From: Candidatus Niyogibacteria bacterium CG10_big_fil_rev_8_21_14_0_10_42_19
GTDB taxonomy: Bacteria; Patescibacteriota; Minisyncoccia; 1-14-0-10-42-19
DNA length: 7,990 bases
NCBI GenBank assembly: GCA_002774705.1
Contig: PFCN01000040.1
Location: forward strand, 6,009 to 13,998
Reading direction: 5' to 3'
The notes beneath the pieces were generated by a model. That model ran no database searches, was not told where the DNA came from, and saw only the letters and a list, made by a program, of their open reading frames with translations. Shown in pieces: positions 1 through 6,353 of the stretch; the first letter of the stretch is position 1, and every line of letters starts with the position of its first letter. A program made the translations under genes and the position numbers.

Positions 1-49
1 TTTTTGGGAAAAAATATTATCCTGGTATCTTAATTTGTTTTAGGGGGCG

Positions 50-58
50 TGTTATAAT
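50..58 (+). promoter_or_regulatory. Extended -10 promoter of the pilin-ligA-gatCA operon
   Basis: TATAAT lies at 53-58, preceded by TG plus one base at 50-52, which together make an extended -10 element. The -35 region (about 30-35, TTAATT) is a poor match to TTGACA, as is usual when an extended -10 is present. The expected start site, about 7 nt after the -10, falls on or next to the ATG at 65, so the transcript would be leaderless. No other sigma70-like promoter as good is visible before the first gene. Confidence 0.55.
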
Positions 59-64
59 AAAAAT

Positions 65-718
65 ATGTTCTCCTTTAAAAAAATAAAAAATAAGGAGGGA
101 TTTGTATGGTACGAACGTCCGGGATCGGTATTTAAAAAAATCGATATTGCCGGTCAACAAAATAAACTTGTTCGCGCCGGTTTTACTATAATTGAACTGG
201 TGGTCGTTATCGCGATATTTGCCACTATCAGCTCAATTATTTTATTGAATTATCCTAGAGTATCCCAGGAGGCGGCGATAAACCGATCCGCCCAAGAAAT
301 TGCCGTAGCTTTTCGCCGGACCCAATCTTTCGCACTAGGAGTAAGGAGTTTTGGCGGCGATTTTCCCGGATACGGAGTTTATTTTTCAAAATCTTTACCG
401 CGGGAATATGTTATTTTTGCCGATCAAAATCAGAACGGCGCCTATGACGGAGTTTTAGAAGATAAGGAGCGTTTTAAGATGGGGGGCTTGCCTCAAATAA
501 CCAAACTTTGCGTTGATACCGAAAGCGCGCCACCCGGTAATTGTGAAGACGCTACTTATATTACCGTTTTTTATTTAAGACCGGATCCAAGCGTGGTTCT
601 TAGTTCAAATCTCGGAACACATTCCGACGTTAAAATAGTGCTTGAGACCTCCTTTGGTTTTAAGCGCTCGGTCGTTTCTTTTGTCGGGGGCCAGATAGAA
701 ACAAGAGATGGTGAATAA
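65..718 (+). CDS. Type IV pilin-like protein, GspH/FimT-like minor (pseudo)pilin
   Basis: A 217-residue prepilin. The class III signal site is at residues 39-44 (G-FTIIE), with Glu44 at mature position 5, followed by a hydrophobic helix to about residue 61. Downstream, AVAFRRTQSFA (80-90) and the segment DQNQNGAYDG (120-129) match the GspH/FimT pattern of an Arg-Arg-x-Gln helix and an F-x-D-x-N-x-NG-x-x-D turn. Cys149 and Cys160 could form a disulphide. By family, such proteins are cut and methylated by the prepilin peptidase PilD and join the minor-pilin complex that primes pilus or pseudopilus assembly at the inner membrane. ATG65 is the only normal start codon before the cleavage site; an in-frame stop lies at 41-43. 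The leader of 39 residues is unusually long. First of four pilin-like genes in the operon; subtype inferred from motif and gene order. Confidence 0.85.
   Translation: MFSFKKIKNKEGFVWYERPGSVFKKIDIAGQQNKLVRAGFTIIELVVVIAIFATISSIILLNYPRVSQEAAINRSAQEIAVAFRRTQSFALGVRSFGGDFPGYGVYFSKSLPREYVIFADQNQNGAYDGVLEDKERFKMGGLPQITKLCVDTESAPPGNCEDATYITVFYLRPDPSVVLSSNLGTHSDVKIVLETSFGFKRSVVSFVGGQIETRDGE
92..108 (+). other. Strong Shine-Dalgarno-like AAGGAGG with out-of-frame ATG inside the first pilin gene
   Basis: AAGGAGG at 92-98 is followed seven bases later by an ATG at 106-108, the best ribosome-binding site in the window. The ATG is out of frame with the pilin and opens only nine codons (MVRTSGIGI) before TAA at 133-135. 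The true pilin frame reads straight through, and no in-frame start follows the site before the prepilin cleavage motif. It may be chance, a decoy that tunes pilin expression, or a ribosome entry site for a tiny peptide. Confidence 0.3.
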
Positions 719-736
719 AAATAAAAATTTTAAAAA

Positions 737-1387
737 ATGACCGGTGAAAGAAATAAAAAAATACAAGTATCGTTTGGAAATCTAATGAGGCCCGCCCCGT
801 TAGAGGTTTTTAATAAAACACGGCAGTTCATTGGCAAGAGCCGGAGGCGAGTTTGCTTTAGGGCGTTTTTTAATTCAAGAGGCGCATCCGGCCATCAAAA
901 AGGGTTTACCCTTATCGAAACTATAGTTGCCATAACGATACTTTTGTTTGGAATTATGGGTTCATTATCTTTGGCCACTCTCGGGGTAAGGGGCGTAACC
1001 CAGACGAGGAGTAATATTACCGTGGCCTTTCTTGCCGAAGAGGGCCTGGAGTACATGCGTGGTAAAAGAGACGAGGGTGTTATGCGGGGTGCCGGGTGGC
1101 TTAATTTTATAAATATTTGTTCGGACCCTAACGGATGTTATGTTGATGTGCCGAATGACGCAATAATTGTTTGTGGCGCCAGCGGGTGTCCAAAGCTGTT
1201 GTTTAACGAGGCGAACGGACTTTTTAATCATAATTTTGGGAGCCAGACCCAATTTACGAGAAAAATAAAAATAAATACTATAAATGCAAATGAAATAGAA
1301 ATTGAAAGTGAGATCTCCTGGCCGGGCCGCTTAGGTATAGTTCAGTCCGTTAGTATTAAAAGTCATCTTTTCGATTGGCAGATCTAA
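737..1387 (+). CDS. Type IV pilin-like protein, GspI/PilV-like minor (pseudo)pilin
   Basis: A 216-residue prepilin with the cleavage motif at residues 56-61 (G-FTLIE, Glu61 = mature position 5) and a hydrophobic helix to about residue 80. The following helix AEEGLEYMRGKRDEG (100-114) is the A-x-x-G-L-E-x-x-R block typical of PilV/GspI-like proteins. The globular part has four Cys (128, 134, 146, 151), enough for two disulphides, and ends in ESEISWPGR...FDW, a pattern common to this group. The leader would be 56 residues and rich in Arg/Lys if translation starts at ATG737; ATG785 (Met17) is an alternative. Neither has a Shine-Dalgarno sequence. It starts 18 nt after the first pilin gene. Expected role: partner in the tip complex of minor pilins. 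The pilin class is clear; the I/V subtype is inference. Confidence 0.83.
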   Translation: MTGERNKKIQVSFGNLMRPAPLEVFNKTRQFIGKSRRRVCFRAFFNSRGASGHQKGFTLIETIVAITILLFGIMGSLSLATLGVRGVTQTRSNITVAFLAEEGLEYMRGKRDEGVMRGAGWLNFINICSDPNGCYVDVPNDAIIVCGASGCPKLLFNEANGLFNHNFGSQTQFTRKIKINTINANEIEIESEISWPGRLGIVQSVSIKSHLFDWQI

Positions 1388-1410
1388 TAAAAAATGAAGT
1401 TTTTTCCGAT

Positions 1411-2034
1411 ATGATAAATAAGTCAAAAAATAAAAATTTCGCAGGCTCGTGTCCTTGGTTTTTTGTTCGGGCGGATGAGGGAAAGGGTTTTACGCTCGTA
1501 GAGATGATAGTCGCGGTCGGTCTTTTTATTGTAGTTGTAACTTTAATTCTTACGTCCGTTCTCGGCGTTATTGATTTTCAGCGTAAAGCCGTAGCCGTGC
1601 AAAACGCTCAAAACAATCTAAATTTTGCCCTGGAGATAGCGTCAAAAGAAATAAGGACCGGGTTTAATTATTATTGCGGGTTTAGCGCGTTTGACATACC
1701 GGCGGGTGGTGCGATAGACATTATTCCGAGGTCATGCTCCGGGGGCGGCGCGGCAATAACTTTTACGAATTATAAATTGGACAAAATAACTTATCGTTTT
1801 TTGTCGGGCCGTATCGAGCGCATTGTCAATGACCTGCAAATTTTAGTTTTAACCTCCAATAACGTGGATATTGACCCGGACATTTCAAAATTTTTTGTAA
1901 TTGGCGCCGAAGACATAGGAGTATCGCAACCCAGGGTTACAATAGTTCTAAAAGCGACAAGCGGATATAAAGATAAGACAAAAGAAATTTTTAATCTGCA
2001 GACGACTATTTCGCAATTATTGATCAATAAATAA
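1411..2034 (+). CDS. Type IV pilin-like protein, GspJ/PilW-like minor (pseudo)pilin
   Basis: A 207-residue prepilin from ATG1411, with the cleavage motif at residues 26-31 (G-FTLVE, Glu31 = mature position 5) and a hydrophobic helix to about residue 54. The segment that follows, FQRKAVAVQNAQNNLNFALE then ASKEIRTG (56-84), fits the GspJ/PilW pattern of a Gln-rich helix ending in E-I-R. Cys89 and Cys109 are the only Cys after the leader. An in-frame TTG at 1375 would add 12 residues and overlap the preceding gene by 13 nt; ATG1411 was preferred because it is a normal start lying 23 nt after that gene. Neither start has a ribosome-binding site. Third in the row of pilin-like genes, consistent with the H-I-J-K order of tip pseudopilins. 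Confidence 0.82.
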   Translation: MINKSKNKNFAGSCPWFFVRADEGKGFTLVEMIVAVGLFIVVVTLILTSVLGVIDFQRKAVAVQNAQNNLNFALEIASKEIRTGFNYYCGFSAFDIPAGGAIDIIPRSCSGGGAAITFTNYKLDKITYRFLSGRIERIVNDLQILVLTSNNVDIDPDISKFFVIGAEDIGVSQPRVTIVLKATSGYKDKTKEIFNLQTTISQLLINK

Positions 2035-2036
2035 CC

Positions 2037-2495
2037 ATGATTTTTAAAATAATTAATTTTTTTAAAAATAAAAAAAAGGGGTTTGTCCTGCTCCTTAGTT
2101 TGATAATTGTTTCTATTACGCTTGTCTTTGGTGTCGGCGCGGCAAATATTATTATAGGACAGGTTGGCATATCCGGGATTGCCCGTGATTCCAAATACGC
2201 TTTTTTTGCGGCGCACTCGGGCGCGGAGTGCGCTCTTTACGGAGATGTGATAAATAATATTTTTTCTACATCAACCTCGGGGACTCTTACTTGCGCGGGG
2301 CAGAATTTTACGGTCGGAGGATCAAGTGTTAGCTCATTTTCAATAAATTTTACGGACGGTTCCTGCGCCAACGTTACCGTTACCAAGCCGGGGCCTTTGT
2401 CGAGCGCTACAAACATCAAATCAAGGGGACATAACAAGTGTCCGGTAAATCCGGCTACCGTTGAGCGGGGGATTGAGGTGGATTTAAATTTATAA
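2037..2495 (+). CDS. PilX/GspK-like minor pilin without Glu5
   Basis: A 152-residue protein with a short basic leader (residues 1-15, ending in NKKKG) and a prepilin-like helix beginning FVLLLSLIIVSITLV at Phe16. The residue at mature position 5 is Leu20 rather than Glu, the known hallmark of GspK, which sits at the pseudopilus tip and does not need Glu5 to pack on a previous subunit. The block YAFFAAHSGAECALYGD (54-70) resembles the A-A-E-A-G-x-E-x-A-L-Y motif of PilX N-terminal domain proteins. Cys65, 86, 110 and 135 are present. It begins 2 nt after the preceding gene. By family it would be cut by PilD and cap the minor-pilin complex. It is much shorter than proteobacterial GspK, so the large inserted domain of GspK is absent. 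Confidence 0.75.
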   Translation: MIFKIINFFKNKKKGFVLLLSLIIVSITLVFGVGAANIIIGQVGISGIARDSKYAFFAAHSGAECALYGDVINNIFSTSTSGTLTCAGQNFTVGGSSVSSFSINFTDGSCANVTVTKPGPLSSATNIKSRGHNKCPVNPATVERGIEVDLNL

Positions 2496-2499
2496 TTTA

Positions 2500-4482
2500 A
2501 TGGGCCGTGATGATGTAAAAAAAAGAATAGAAAAATTGAAAAAGGTGATTGAGCATCACCGTTATTTATATCACGTGCTTGATCGCATAGAAATTTCTGA
2601 TGCCGCCCTTGATTCACTTAAACATGAATTAAAAAAACTTGAAGACGAAAATCCGGAATTTTTAACGCCCGACTCTCCGACCCAGCGCGTGGGGGGCAAA
2701 CCTCTCAAAGAATTTAAAAAAGTGGTTCACAAAACCCCCATGCTCTCACTGGAGGATACTTTCAATGAGGAGGAATTTTTAAAATGGGTGGAGCGTGTAA
2801 AAAAGGTAGCGGGCTTGAGGTTTGTTTCTGATTTTTTTGCCGAACTTAAATTTGACGGGCTCGCTATGTCTTTAATGTATAAAAACGGGGTTTTACAAAG
2901 AGCCTCTACCAGAGGAAATGGACGAGTGGGAGAGGATGTAACGCAGAACGCAAAGACGATTGAAGCTATTCCGTTGAGTCTGGATATTCCGGAGTTTGGA
3001 GATATCGAAGTAAGGGGAGAGGTTGTCATCAGTAAAAAAAATTTTGAACGGATAAATATTGAACAGAAAAAAAAGGGCGGACAAATTTATGCCAATCCCC
3101 GTAATCTGGCCGCGGGATCCGTCCGCCAACTTGATCCCAAAATTACTTCATCCCGCCATCTTGATTTTCATGCCTATGCTTTGCTGGGAGGTCCTGGTTT
3201 GGAGACTCACTCCGAAGAGCACGCCTTATTGCGCAGGCTCGGATTTAAAACCGACAATTATTCGTCCCGATTCAACAAACCGGAAGAAATTCTTAATTTT
3301 CGTAAAAATATAGAAAAAAAACGCTCCACCTTGTCTTACGAAATAGACGGCATAGTGGTTGCTATTAATAAAAAGGATCTTTTTGAGAGATTGGGCGTTG
3401 TCGGGAAAGCCCCGCGCGGGGCAGTTGCTTTCAAATTCGCGCCCGTTGAGGCGACAACGATAGTTAGAGATATAATTGTGCAGGTTGGCAGAACGGGGGC
3501 CATAACTCCGGTTGCCGTTTTAGAGCCGGTTGAAGTGGGGGGTGTAACCGTAAGCCGGGCGACGCTCCACAATGAAGACGAGATAAAGCGCCTTGGCGTA
3601 AAGATCGGCGATACGGTTATCGTCGGAAGGGCGGGCGACGTTATCCCTGATGTAAAAAAGGTTTTAAACGATTTACGGACAGGCTCCGAAAAAGTATTTC
3701 GCATGCCGGAAAAATGTCCGATGTGTTTTGAGAAAATAATCCTTAAAGGGGCGATACATAGATGTGTTAACGTTAAATGTCCGGCGCGGCATCGGGAAAA
3801 TCTTTATCATTTTGCCTCGCGCCAGGCCTTTGACATTGACGGTCTGGGGCCTAAAATTATAGACGCGCTTCTGGATAGCGGTCTTATCAACAACGCTGCT
3901 GATCTTTTTGAACTAAAGGAAGGCGATATCCGTCCGCTTGAACGATTCGGAGAAAAGTCCGCTTCAAATCTTATTGAGGCGATAAGTAAAAGAACGCGGA
4001 TAGAATTTCCCCGTTTTTTGATGGGTCTTGGTATTCTCCATGTGGGTGAAGAAACCGCGCGCGATCTGGCCGATCATTTCGGGAATTTGGATAAGTTAAA
4101 AAAAGCGGGAATGGAGGAGCTTCGTTCGGTTGAGAATATCGGAGATATCGTGGCGCGAAGCATTTACGAATGGTTCAGAGACAAGTATAATTCCGATTAT
4201 TTAAAAAAACTTGAAAGTCGCGTTTTTATCATAGAAAGACGCGTGAAAAAGAAAGGAAAACTGCAAAATAAGACGTTTGTTCTTACCGGTTCTCTTGATT
4301 TTTTAACCAGAGACGAGGCAAAAGCCCGAATTCACGAGCTTGGCGGGAAAGTTTCAAGCTCCGTGTCGGATAATACCGATTATGTCGTGGCGGGCCTGGC
4401 GCCCGGTTCAAAATTGGATAAAGCCGGAAAATTAGGGGTTGAGATAATTGATGAGAAAAAATTTTTAAAAATGTTAGAATAA
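2500..4482 (+). CDS. ligA: NAD+-dependent DNA ligase LigA
   Basis: Seals nicks in DNA using NAD+ during replication and repair. At 660 residues it has the usual length and full domain order: Ia domain with the HHRYLYHVLD segment (19-28); adenylation domain with ELKFDG (115-120, Lys117 as adenylated lysine), STRGNG (136-141), EVRGEV (170-175), NPRNLAAGS (199-207), EIDGIVV (281-287) and AFKF (310-313); OB fold with VGRTG and VSRATLHN (329-333, 351-358); zinc finger Cys406, Cys409, Cys422, Cys427; helix-hairpin-helix region about 440-580; BRCT domain about 588-660. Two positions differ from the common pattern: Asn140 where TRGDG has Asp, and Ala288 where motif IV normally ends in Lys (Lys290 of E. 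coli LigA). The start follows the PilX-like gene by 4 nt and has no Shine-Dalgarno sequence. Confidence 0.97.
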   Translation: MGRDDVKKRIEKLKKVIEHHRYLYHVLDRIEISDAALDSLKHELKKLEDENPEFLTPDSPTQRVGGKPLKEFKKVVHKTPMLSLEDTFNEEEFLKWVERVKKVAGLRFVSDFFAELKFDGLAMSLMYKNGVLQRASTRGNGRVGEDVTQNAKTIEAIPLSLDIPEFGDIEVRGEVVISKKNFERINIEQKKKGGQIYANPRNLAAGSVRQLDPKITSSRHLDFHAYALLGGPGLETHSEEHALLRRLGFKTDNYSSRFNKPEEILNFRKNIEKKRSTLSYEIDGIVVAINKKDLFERLGVVGKAPRGAVAFKFAPVEATTIVRDIIVQVGRTGAITPVAVLEPVEVGGVTVSRATLHNEDEIKRLGVKIGDTVIVGRAGDVIPDVKKVLNDLRTGSEKVFRMPEKCPMCFEKIILKGAIHRCVNVKCPARHRENLYHFASRQAFDIDGLGPKIIDALLDSGLINNAADLFELKEGDIRPLERFGEKSASNLIEAISKRTRIEFPRFLMGLGILHVGEETARDLADHFGNLDKLKKAGMEELRSVENIGDIVARSIYEWFRDKYNSDYLKKLESRVFIIERRVKKKGKLQNKTFVLTGSLDFLTRDEAKARIHELGGKVSSSVSDNTDYVVAGLAPGSKLDKAGKLGVEIIDEKKFLKMLE

Positions 4483-4484
4483 GT

Positions 4485-4613
4485 ATGATAATCCCGTACG
4501 AAATAGCGGTCAGGTATCATTATATAATGAATAATAAAAGGTCAAAAATTTTTAATATAAGTTTAAAAGGCGAGGATATTTTAAGTGTCCGCGCCCCATT
4601 TTATACGGGATGA
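4485..4613 (+). CDS. Possible 42-codon small gene between ligA and gatC
   Basis: An open frame of 42 codons starts 2 nt after the ligA stop and ends in a TGA that overlaps the gatC ATG (ATGA at 4610-4613), filling the gap exactly. The product begins MIIPYEIAVRYHYIMNNKR, is basic in its first half and has no membrane segment. The beginning faintly resembles the first cytoplasmic stretch of LolC/E-type permeases, so it could also be a remnant, but the similarity is too weak to name it. Support is positional only: a tight fit in an otherwise gapless operon and a coupled stop/start. If not coding, the stretch is simply the leader of gatC. Confidence 0.4.
   Translation: MIIPYEIAVRYHYIMNNKRSKIFNISLKGEDILSVRAPFYTG
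4517..4530. other. Perfect 14-bp palindrome TCATTATATAATGA
   Basis: A perfect inverted repeat without a central spacer lies between ligA and gatC. It contains TATAAT (4523-4528), but no -35-like hexamer lies 16-18 nt upstream, so an internal promoter is not supported. An operator or chance in AT-rich DNA are both possible. Confidence 0.3.
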
Positions 4614-4906
4614 TATCCGATCGCGATATAAAAAAATTAAAGGAATTGTCCCGCATTGATCTTGGCTCAAAAGAAGAGGCTCGTATAAAAAAAGATCTTG
4701 AGGCGATTTTGGGTTATTTTGAAAAATTGAAAGAGGTTTCGGTGGATGGTATTGAGGAGATGTCTTTCGCTTCCGAAATTTCTGTTTCCGCGAGAGAAGA
4801 CGAAGAAACATTATCTCCGCCAGAGATCGCCTCCCAACTCGTGGAGGCCGCGCCCGAAAAAGAAGAAGGATATATAAAAGTAAAAGCAGTTTTGCAAAAA
4901 GAATAA
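4610..4906 (+). CDS. gatC: Aspartyl/glutamyl-tRNA amidotransferase subunit C
   Basis: The 98-residue product has the usual length and outline of GatC: an N-terminal helix MISDRDIKKLKELSRIDL, a second helix with DLEAILGYFEKLKEVSVDGIE (about 29-49), the loop with SAREDEETLS (60-69, the family's L-R-E-D region) and the C-terminal GYIKVKAVL (87-95) matching G-Y-F-x-V-P-x-V-L. GatC wraps around GatA and GatB and stabilises the GatCAB complex that converts Glu-tRNA(Gln) to Gln-tRNA(Gln), or Asp-tRNA(Asn) to Asn-tRNA(Asn). The ATG overlaps the stop of the small upstream frame, and gatA follows after 1 nt. No Shine-Dalgarno sequence; no better start exists upstream. Confidence 0.92.
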   Translation: MISDRDIKKLKELSRIDLGSKEEARIKKDLEAILGYFEKLKEVSVDGIEEMSFASEISVSAREDEETLSPPEIASQLVEAAPEKEEGYIKVKAVLQKE

Positions 4907-4907
4907 T

Positions 4908-6350
4908 ATGTCGGTGATTAATTTAGGAGAATTATCGATAACAAGGGCAGGAGAGATGCTTCATTCGGGCAAAGTTTCCGCGCGCGAGCTTGTTTCGATG
5001 TACCTCTCAGAAATAGAAAAAGAGAACAAAGGACTTAACTCTTATCTTGAGGTTTTTTCGGATGGCGCTTTTGCGGAGGCCGAAAAAATAGACGACCATC
5101 TGAAAAGAGGGGATCAATCCCTTCCTCTTTCCGGCGCGTTCATCGCCGTCAAAGACAACATACTTATAAGAGGCAAAACAGTTTCCGCTTCTTCAAAAAT
5201 TCTTGAAAATTATAAAGCGTCATACGACGCCACCGTGATAAAAAAATTAAAGGAAGCCGGAGCTGTTTTTTTGGGGCGCACCAATATGGATGAATTCGCC
5301 ATGGGCTCTTCCACCGAAAATTCGGCCTATGGCCCGACAAAAAATCCTTATGATCGCGAACGCGTGCCGGGCGGTTCTTCCGGAGGATCGGCCGCCGCGG
5401 TTGCGTCCGGCCTTGCGGTAGCGGCGCTCGGTTCCGACACCGGAGGGTCTATCAGGCAACCGGCGGCTTTTTGCGGAACAGTTGGTTTAAAACCGACTTA
5501 TGGCGCGGTCTCGCGCTCGGGATTGATCGCGATGGCTTCTTCCCTTGATCAGATCGGGCCGATAACGCGCACCGTCCGGGACGCTGAAACTATTTTTAAT
5601 ATCATTCGCGGAAAAGATATTTTGGACGCGACTTCGGTTGAATATCCTGAAAATAAAATTAATAAACTTTCTCCCATTATAGGAATTCCGCGCGAATACG
5701 GGTTGCAAGAGGGTTTCGGAATGGACAAAGACGTAAAAGATAAATTTTATGAGGCAGTAAACATATTCAAAGAACACGGGTATAATATAAAAGATGTATC
5801 TCTTAGGCACACCGAATACGCTCTCGCGGTGTATTATATTATAATGCCGGCCGAATTATCGTCTAATTTGGCGAGATTCGACGGGGTTCGTTACGGGCTG
5901 TCCGAAAGATCAGCGACTTTACTTGATACATATATAAATAGCCGGATAAAAGGATTCGGGACAGAATCAAAAAGAAGGATAATGCTCGGCGCGCATGTTC
6001 TTTCCGCCGGATATTATGACGCGTATTACGCGCGCGCGCAGAAAGTCCGCACTCTTATAAAAAAAGATTTTGAAAATGTCTTTCGTGAAGTGGATGTATT
6101 GATGACGCCGACTACGCCCACACCCGCCTTTAAGTTGGGCGAGAAGACGGGCGACCCTTTGAGTATGTATCTTTCCGATATTTTTACGGTACCCGCCAAT
6201 CTTTCTGGAGTCCCCGCCATGTCGATGCCGTTCGGTAAAGTAGAGCGTGATGGTAAAAAACTTCCGGTTGGTATCCAGCTCATTTCCCCATGGTTTTGCG
6301 AGCAATCGTTATTCGACGCCGGAAAATTTTTAGAAAAATTTAACGATTAA
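4908..6350 (+). CDS. gatA: Aspartyl/glutamyl-tRNA amidotransferase subunit A (amidase)
   Basis: A 480-residue amidase-signature enzyme, normal length for GatA, which releases ammonia from glutamine and feeds it to GatB for tRNA-bound Glu or Asp. The catalytic triad is intact: Lys82 in AVKDN (80-84), cis-Ser157 in PGGSSGGSAAAVA (154-166), and nucleophile Ser181 in GSDTGGSIRQPA (175-186). The region TRTNM-like GRTNMDEFAMGSSTEN (123-138) and KPTYGAVSRSGLI (195-207) are also GatA-typical, as is SDIFTVPANLSGVP (423-436), whose Asp424 matches the glutamine-binding Asp of characterised GatA. Tyr309/Tyr310 and the Arg pair at 356-357 are in the right area for the other substrate contacts. It starts 1 nt after gatC and is followed by a HEPN-like gene instead of gatB, so gatB must lie elsewhere if the complex is functional. 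Confidence 0.97.
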   Translation: MSVINLGELSITRAGEMLHSGKVSARELVSMYLSEIEKENKGLNSYLEVFSDGAFAEAEKIDDHLKRGDQSLPLSGAFIAVKDNILIRGKTVSASSKILENYKASYDATVIKKLKEAGAVFLGRTNMDEFAMGSSTENSAYGPTKNPYDRERVPGGSSGGSAAAVASGLAVAALGSDTGGSIRQPAAFCGTVGLKPTYGAVSRSGLIAMASSLDQIGPITRTVRDAETIFNIIRGKDILDATSVEYPENKINKLSPIIGIPREYGLQEGFGMDKDVKDKFYEAVNIFKEHGYNIKDVSLRHTEYALAVYYIIMPAELSSNLARFDGVRYGLSERSATLLDTYINSRIKGFGTESKRRIMLGAHVLSAGYYDAYYARAQKVRTLIKKDFENVFREVDVLMTPTTPTPAFKLGEKTGDPLSMYLSDIFTVPANLSGVPAMSMPFGKVERDGKKLPVGIQLISPWFCEQSLFDAGKFLEKFND

Positions 6351-6353
6351 AAT

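Noticed and set aside
1375..1410. TTG1375 start for the third pilin gene
   Set aside because: Rare start codon overlapping the previous gene without ribosome-binding site; ATG1411 gives a normal prepilin with a leader of more usual length.
2491..2496. TATAAT just before ligA
   Set aside because: It contains the stop codon of the PilX-like gene and has no -35-like hexamer at 16-18 nt (the closest TTGAGG is only 12 nt away).
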